DNA of 64,000 nucleotides from Liolophura sinensis (taxonomy: Eukaryota; Mollusca; Polyplacophora; Chitonida; Chitonidae): positions 69,049,249-69,113,248 of the forward strand of contig NC_088295.1 in assembly GCF_032854445.1 (NCBI RefSeq), in the 5' to 3' direction. The translations under genes and the position numbers were made by a program. This document shows positions 57,134 to 64,000 of the stretch, piece after piece. The notes under the pieces were generated by a model. That model saw only the letters and a program-made list of their open reading frames with translations, searched no databases and had not been told where the DNA came from. Position 1 is the first letter of the stretch; each line of letters opens with the position of its first letter.

Positions 57134-58465
57134 GTAAGCAAATTTGTTTAATATTATTGCTTTTCAGATATTAGTTAACAACTAGTCATTTCCTCAAGAG
57201 GAAGTCCATTTGAAAATGAATGTTCTAAATTGTTAAGTTGACTACTCATGGACTCTTGGTTTTTCATTATTGACTGCCTGTCCCAGACGACTTGAGGTCA
57301 TGTTGTAAATCCAGGAATCAGAGGTGGCAAGTAAAAGTTCTTCTGGCAAAAACACCAGGACCAATACTATATTTGTCAAATGTGTAAAATAAATGTTTTG
57401 AGACATTTCCAACCCTATATCACGTGGGATACCAATACAATATTATGTACACGTATATTATTATCATATTGTATCCCAGGTATCACTTAGGTGCATGTAA
57501 GCCCGTCACTTTCATCATCAGTAAAGCTAGTAAAGCTAGGCTGATGAAAGTTTGTTTTATTATCATTTCTGGTACAATAAGAATTTCACCTCTCGTGACC
57601 ATTTAGGGTCAACAAAATGAGATAATGAGGGGAGGGGCAGAGTGGCGGGGTGATGACATGCGGGAGTGTCAGAAAAGAATTAATCAAGTGTGATAGATCA
57701 TATATTTAGCATAGTTATGCAATGCCAATGCTCTTTCACATTTATTTATTTTTTTAAAGTTTAATGTTGACATTTGCTTGCTCTACTACTACTGTATCAC
57801 ACAGTAACACGGTATTGTGCAAATATTCACATTTGAAGTCATCATTTTTCAGTAACTTGACAAGGTGATTTATTTGTAATAAATGGAATAAAGTGATTTA
57901 TATGCACAGCACATATATTGATTTTTGTTTATATTTCATGATGGTAGAACACATATTCTTATCAGTGAAACTCAGCAAGACAACATCATCAAATGAAAGC
58001 ATTTGAGATATGGTATGGTGCACATTGCACTTTCCAGAATTACATGAAGTGCATTATTTCCCTGTGTGTAGAGTAGTTGTCTGATAAGCATGTAATTGTA
58101 CATGTGTATAACTAAAATAGCATTAAAGTATAAATGGCAACGGATTAAACATGAATAACTTATTACGGGTCTAGAAATACAGGTAACAAAAACATGCTGG
58201 AACTTCACAATCTTTATGGTTTTAGTTTTCATGCTTTTACTTTTAATTTCATGCAGTGATTTAAGTTAATGTTGAAAGGGACATAACTCTTTCTGTTTTA
58301 CAAATACAGACATTCATGCTAGGGTGTGTATATTATTATATAATAGCGATTTTGACTGCACAAAGAACTTAGTCTGTGTACACAGTGTCTTGGAAAGAAA
58401 TAAAACTTGTTCAAAAGTTTTAATGATGCTTTTACATGAATGTGTCTTTTTTGTCTCTTTAAAAT
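57134..58465. other. SPA17-like first intron, left part; nothing recognised
   Basis: Unique AT-rich sequence with a small inner duplication (AGTAAAGCTAGTAAAGCTAG near 57,520). Short open frames lack splice context. Confidence 0.4.
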
Positions 58466-58720
58466 ATGGTTAGCGCGCTAGCGCAGTGTAATGACCGAGG
58501 ACCCTCTCACCAATGCGGTCACTGTGAGATCAAGTCCAGCTTATGCCGGCTTCCTCTCCGGCCGTAAGTGGGAAGGTCTGCCAGCAACCTGCGGATGGTC
58601 GTGGATTTCCCCTGGGCTGTGCCCGGTTTCCACCCACCATAATGCTGGCTGCAGTCGTATAACTGAAATATTCTTGAGTACGGCATAAAACACCAATCAA
58701 ATAAATAAATAAATAAAATA
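58466..58720 (+). repeat. SINE family 1, full length
   Basis: Head TTAGCGCGCTAGCGCAGTGT, diverged B-box GAGATCAAGTCC, GGCTTCCTCTCCGGCCGTAA, CACCATAATGCTGGCTGCAG, CTTGAGTACGGCATAAAACA, tail CAAATAAATAAATAAATAAA. Few differences from the 20,838 copy. Confidence 0.9.
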
Positions 58721-60580
58721 TGGTCATTGTATTTATTTGTAGTGATAGGCTAAATCTACAGAAAAAAAAACACATTTGTAAAATGTTTGTTTTTTGTCAG
58801 TACTTTCATGATCTTTCATGATTGTCCATAATTTATATAAAGTTTAGGCAAAGGGCTTTTCAATGATTACCTTAGTCACCTTTCATAGCATTGAAAGTAT
58901 ATGTAATCTAGTATATGTACTTTATTTTTGTATATGTACTTTTATTTTTGTCCTTTATTGAAGAGTACAATTCAAAATGGCTGGTTAACAAGTAATGGCA
59001 CTGACAATTATTTTCATATGATATTACCTCATGTATCAACGCCGATTTTCTTTATTATATAATCCAAATGGTTCAGGACATTGCGAATTACCTGTTATCA
59101 CGTTGGATTATATTAATTAATATGTCACGTGTTTGATTCAGAATGTTCCTCATCATGCTAAGAGTGAGTATATGACATGTTTTTGCCAGTTTCTTGTGAC
59201 TGTTGGTGAGGCAAGGTGATGTGATGTCACTGGTTGGTTTGTAATTTTGCCAGTAGGATATAAGTATTCAGAAATAATGCCAATATCCTAGGCGTAAAGG
59301 CTAAAAAACTATTCAGTAGCTTATACTTTTTTCTTAATATATGTGAGTGAATTTTGTTTACAAACTGAGTAAAAAAAAAACGCACATTTAAACAAAAAAC
59401 AAAAGATCTGGAGGAGAAAAATTTGCATCATTATGGCTTATTCCCAAATGTGAATTTAGAAAAATGATTACTTGATCACTTATTTTTACATCGGAAATTG
59501 TTTACCCTCCTCTGTGATGATCAGCCAATCAGAAACAGGTCTTTCAGCTTTAAACAAATCCAGCTGGCTGGGCCATTGTTAGTGCCCTACAGTTAGGAAG
59601 AATGCATGTATGGAGAAGACTCATCCTAAGGGATGGAATGATCTTGCTGTGTAGATAGGGCTCATATTCAAGCCAGGACACACACTAAACATACAGCCTC
59701 TCCAGACCAGATGGATACCATCAACACTTTTGTACATGTTGGTGGGGTTAACGCTTTCACTGCCTGAAGTCCTGGGAAATAACATAGACATGTTGGCAGA
59801 CATGCAGGAACGACCACCATATGTGTGTCACTGTGGCAGATAGCATGTTTCATCTATGGCAAAAAGCTAATATCTATTTTACAAAGTAATACAAGTAATT
59901 CTAAATAAGGCTCTCTTCAAAAAAAGAAAACAAACCCCAAAATCAAAAATTAGTTAATAGTTTAAAGAGTATATAAGTATACTATTTTAGGATCCGTACA
60001 ATGTGGGAGCCAGGGCAAAGTAAATAAATATTATGGTAAATTTTGCCCATTGGTAAGTTTGATGTTTTGCTTGATTTTTGAGTTCTGTTGATGTTAGAAC
60101 TTGAAGTGTGGAAGATAGTATGGTATCATTTCAATGACAAAAGTAAGATTGTATGATCTTTACTTGAATCTAAATATAGCCACTTTTTGGGTCCAAATTT
60201 TGGTCATTTGCCTTAGATAAAAATTGACAGCCCTGACAACTGCCAAGGAAATAAACACTCCAGTCAAAGTAAACTCTCTTTAAAGATCTGCAGTCAGAAG
60301 GGTGACTTGATACCATTTTCACTGATAATTTCTTTCATATTTCAGGTTAAGAAAACTAGCCTTGCTTGCACTATATCTTTAGAATTACTGGGTTTAATTT
60401 TACTAACTTTGGTTTGAGCATCAGGGTTACTTTTCAGTATATGGATTGATGAACTTATAAGATACTCCCAGGTCAGTGACCTTTTCCATGTGATCTTACT
60501 ATCAAGTTATTCGATCAAATTTAATCAAATCTGGGTTATACAAATATTTTAGGTTAAGATAAACAATTGGGATTTATAAA
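58721..60580. other. No gene recognised
   Basis: Intronic or intergenic AT-rich sequence; no splice-flanked coding segment or repeat family seen. Confidence 0.35.
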
Positions 60581-60581
60581 C

Positions 60582-60935
60582 TTGTGAGTGAGTGAGTGCT
60601 TGGGGTTTAACGTCGTACTCAACAATTTTTCAGTCATATGACGACGAAGGAATCATTAGGGTGCATGCACGTGTAATGTGCCTCCTTGTTGCAGGACGGA
60701 TTTCCGCTGCATCACTGAGACGACTTACCGAAGGCAAGTAAGCCGCCCCGCCCAAGCCATTATACTGATATGGGTCAACCAGTCGTTGCACTATCCCCTT
60801 CATGCCGAACGCCAAGCGAGGAATTTACAACTTCCTCTTTTAAAGTCTTAGGTGTGACTCGATCAAGGATTGATCCTGGATCTACCGGTCCCGAAGCGGA
60901 CGCTCTACCAACTGTGCTATCCGGGCCGGTCTATA
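60582..60935 (-). repeat. SINE family 2, full-length reference copy
   Basis: On the plus strand it starts GTGAGTGAGTGAGTGCTTGG and runs through TTTTTCAGTCATATGACGAC, GTGCCTCCTTGTTGCAGGAC, AAGCCATTATACTGATATGG, GTCGTTGCACTATCCCCTTC. Read in reverse, the other end is a tRNA-like head: A-box ATAGCACAGTTGGTAGAGCG, B-box region GGATCAATCC. The head would not fold as a working tRNA in full and is taken as the Pol III promoter of the element. Confidence 0.88.
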
Positions 60936-62760
60936 AACTTGTGAACTTCTAGGATACTTTCATATATGTGTGATTTGTCAAGTCATTTTGAGGCATTAAC
61001 ATTTCTCTTCAAGTACTTCAGATGCTTGAACCCCCAATAATAAAACATTATCTGAAATACTAAGTCAAGGGTCACCGGAAAACATTAGGTCCATGAGTAA
61101 ATAGCAAAATATATGTATGATAAATTAGTGTATGATTACATAATCTTGCATCGCAAAAAGAATGGTGAATCGTAACCTTGCCAAGGGAGAGGCAACAGAT
61201 TAGCTACCACTAACATTAGGGGATTCTACCTGGTAGGCAAAATTCAGTTTAAATGATTTAGGCCAGCTTATGTTTTTGCAGGTGTTAATTTACTTAAGCC
61301 GTAACATTTTTATTGGCCATTGTATAGAATGTTTAGGGTTAATTCAGAATGTTATGACAAAGTCTTATGAATAATGTATTAATCTTCAGCTTGTGATTCT
61401 GAAATATCTGAATTTTTTTCATTGAACTAGTGTGTGTGTGTTTATTTGTATGCATATGTACATGTATGTAAATGCAACCCTTGGATTCAAGAAGGTTGGC
61501 TATGACATGTGGGCTGGGTTGGTATGATTTATTGCTAACAGGTCTTATTGGCAGTATTACTGTAGCTGCTGAATAATGTGTTTGATATGTGGCATACAGC
61601 ACCATACAGAATGAACTAATACCACCCTGTGATGCTGAATCTAATGGCCATCACTAATCGCCGCTAGTCGATTAGAAGAATTGATGTGCTGTCATTCCTA
61701 CACTTGTATTGATTTGTTGCCAGTGTGAATGGTGCTGTAGTCCTGTGGCCAGGGTCAAGACTGATTGTATACATGTACAGTTTGCATGGTTTCCAATAGC
61801 TGCATGGAATCTTTGGTATCTCTGTATATATACACTCTGAATTAAGAGGATAAAGGCTCCTATCTGAGAATTAATACATCAACAGTAGAACAACCCATGC
61901 AGGAAGCATGATCTCACTTACTGACAGCTACTGTTACATACCTCCTTGTTAGTACTCTACTGTGTCTCATGTTATACATCTTTTTTTTTTGTAAAGAAAA
62001 GAACAAGGCTATTGTTATTCACTCTACATGTTTATTCAGCTATACATCATGTAACTATAGCTGTCAGTAATTAAGCTCCTTAGTTGTATCAATGTACAAT
62101 AAGCTGGAACGTATATGTAAACAGGAAAATTAACTACATGCGCATAATAAAGTATGCACATTTGTTTCAAACATGTTTTATGTAAATAGTATGTTTAAAA
62201 CATTACATGCCTCAACACACAACCTGGTTGGATGATACAGAGTGTTGTTGAGGGGTGTACACTGTGTCCCAGAAAATAGAGACTGCTGGCACTAACAAAA
62301 GACTTGAGGGGCTGTGACATTGAGTAAGCTGACAGTAAATCAGTCTGATGTCATGCCATGGGCCTGTGCATGTCTCCCACATATCAGGTCAATGAAAGGT
62401 GAATGTCCTGCAGTTGATTGACCTCTCTGCCTGGGTAACCTTGTACTTTGTACCCTGGCCCTGAAAGGGTTAAGACTGTGTGCGCTTGTAGAAACCATTC
62501 ATACCCAATGCTCACTGGCAAAAATAGCTACTGACAGGCTTGGGCTGGCTGTGCTGGGGCTGTATGCAGTATCTCCAGACATAGGGATAGGGAGAGTATC
62601 CAGCCTGGCTATAACAGATAGGAAAGGCAATGTGGACAAGGCTTTCACAAATTAATTCCTCTTGCAGCATTGATTGTCATTGTTTTGGACAGTAGCACAT
62701 TTGAAGGTATTTATACCTGTCTTCAAAGCATTTACAAGATTGACATCATTTTGGTGCCAG
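60936..62760. other. No gene recognised
   Basis: Short open frames only; a GT-rich patch near 61,430 and a poly(T) tract at 61,981-61,990. Confidence 0.35.
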
Positions 62761-62858
62761 CAGACGGGGGATTGAGCAGAAGGGATTCACAGGACTGTAT
62801 GAACAGAAAATTGTCAGGTCAGGCCAGCTTTAGCAACCAAGGCTCTTCAGATAGAATG
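62761..62858 (+). other. Exon-like segment, possibly the next SPA17-like exon
   Basis: After an acceptor (TTTTGGTGCCAG) the open frame needs one base from the previous exon, which is exactly what the 57,133 donor leaves. It encodes DGGLSRRDSQDCMNRKLSGQ then ASFSNQGSSDRM and ends at GTATGT. The content does not match the known SPA17 sequence after the RIIa domain, so this is weak. Confidence 0.2.
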
Positions 62859-64000
62859 GTATGTATGTACAGCGACTGTATGGCTGTAGTCACCATTTAC
62901 AACCGCATCATTTTAGGATGTTTGTGATGGTTTGTAACCATACGAAGCTTTAATGGCTAAACATCAGTCATGATCATGATATCAGACATGGGGTAGGGGG
63001 GGTCCTGAGGAGGGTCACTACAAAATAATCTGGTCATTGCGTGTTACATATTTAAGCTTGCTTGAGCTTTAGTGTAACCAGTGTAGTTTAAAGGATAGGC
63101 TATTTCCTGTCTGGATTCCAGCATACCTCTGTGTTATGTGAAGATGCCAGTTACAGGCAAACTCTAAGTGAGGTTTTACATCGGGGTAGGAAGGAGGAGG
63201 GTGGGGGGGAATTATTTATCAACACATCAGATGTTCTCAGTGCACCTATGTAGCCGAACAAAACATCAGACTTTCATATCTGCATTGACTACATTAATTA
63301 AAAGGACAGTTAATTTTAATATTCTTCTTTCTTTTAACCATTTTTTAAATACCACTGATGAAAAATTTCATCAAAATAGAATTTTAAGTAAAATGCTTTC
63401 AGGCAGTTTGATTTATATGTATTTAGGATTGGAAGGGTACAGTTGCACTTATTTATGAGTCACTGTCATATTCTCTATTCTGAAGCTTCAGAGGTGAATA
63501 ACCTGGGACACAAACAAATACATGTACATATGATGCTGTGAGCAGTGAACCGTAGTTGACACACTCTTGAGGGCATTTTATTGAGTGGAGGAACAACTAT
63601 TAACAGCAGTTATACTTCATAAATTGATGATGCAATGGGTCATTAGTAAAGGAACAGGTAAACTGGTTTTATGGACATCTTGAAGTGCTTTGCAACTGGC
63701 TAAGAGATACAGAACAACCTATCAAGCAATCAAGCATTCAGTAATGGGGATGTTTTATGCTGTGCTGTATTGACCTAGATAATCTGCATTCACAGTGACA
63801 ATATTAAATACGCACCCCCCCCCCCTCCCCATCCACTCCTGAACATGGGTGTTTACTAGATAGAACCTGGGGTGCTTGCTTGCTTTTTTTCTTCTTTGCA
63901 ACACACAAATTTGTAACAAGTTCATTTGTTCGTTTACCTACGTTTACTGAAAACCATTTAACTTGGTATTTAAGAATTTATATACACACAATAACAGGAA
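62859..64000. other. No gene recognised to the window end
   Basis: AT-rich sequence with a C-rich patch at 63,815-63,830 and a G-rich patch at 63,196-63,210. The 96-codon open frame at 63,168-63,458 has no similarity or splice context. Confidence 0.35.

Noticed and set aside
60860-60932. tRNA gene on the minus strand
   Set aside because: It is the head of SINE family 2; the rest of the element follows directly.
1-64000. Viral or retroviral-like elements
   Set aside because: No reverse transcriptase, integrase, capsid or LTR pair was recognised on either strand.

Overview
This is a window of animal nuclear DNA. Genes are split by introns with GT/AG borders, exons are only 55-305 bases long, and long AT-rich non-coding stretches are filled with short interspersed elements, DNA-transposon relics and minisatellites. 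The tRNA-headed SINE families (one ending in an AATAAATAAATA tail after a 'TTGAGTACGGCGTAAAAC' block, one starting GTGAGTGAGTGAGTGCTTGGGG) are of a kind I associate with lophotrochozoans, so a mollusc (bivalve or gastropod) is the best guess. No rRNA, functional tRNA, CRISPR or bacterial operon is visible.

Four genes are recognised from exon-by-exon protein similarity. (1) A secreted Cu/Zn superoxide dismutase on the minus strand, about 16,761 down to 6,554 or 5,837, with a signal-peptide exon and all metal ligands; one early exon is not securely located. (2) Malonyl-CoA decarboxylase (MLYCD) on the minus strand, 34,647 down to 24,049. Ten exons join in frame to 555 codons. (3) PDSS2, decaprenyl diphosphate synthase subunit 2, on the plus strand, 40,426-48,493. 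Six exons join in frame to 400 codons. (4) The first coding exon of an SPA17-like RIIa-domain sperm/cilium protein on the plus strand, 56,980-57,133, whose remainder lies downstream. A possible further minus-strand gene (35,829-38,681) has exon-like signals but no assigned family.

Layout: 1-5,800 has no recognised gene (perhaps a long 3' UTR entering from the left). 5,837-16,761 holds the SOD gene, with a decayed Tc1 transposon, SINEs and tandem arrays in its introns. 17,340-18,700 is a 31-bp array upstream of SOD. 20,100-21,460 is a SINE cluster. 22,340-24,080 is a compound minisatellite running into the MLYCD stop codon. 24,049-34,647 is MLYCD, 35,800-38,700 the unassigned candidate and 40,426-48,493 PDSS2. 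48,700-55,500 holds transposon relics, SINEs, a long (AT)n tract and a degenerate segmental tandem duplication. 56,600-57,133 is the SPA17-like start, and 58,400-64,000 is SINEs and otherwise unassigned sequence.

The most striking observation is that minisatellites sit exactly on gene-structure boundaries. A 30-bp array repeats the 5' splice site of MLYCD exon 3 nine times. A 68-bp array repeats the 3' splice site of PDSS2 exon 3 seven times. A 33-bp array contains the MLYCD stop codon and its last eight codons. In all three cases only the copy touching the exon is compatible with the reading frame or marks the stop. MLYCD (malonyl-CoA clearance) and PDSS2 (ubiquinone side chain) are both metabolic enzymes with mitochondrial roles in known animals, but nothing here shows co-regulation.
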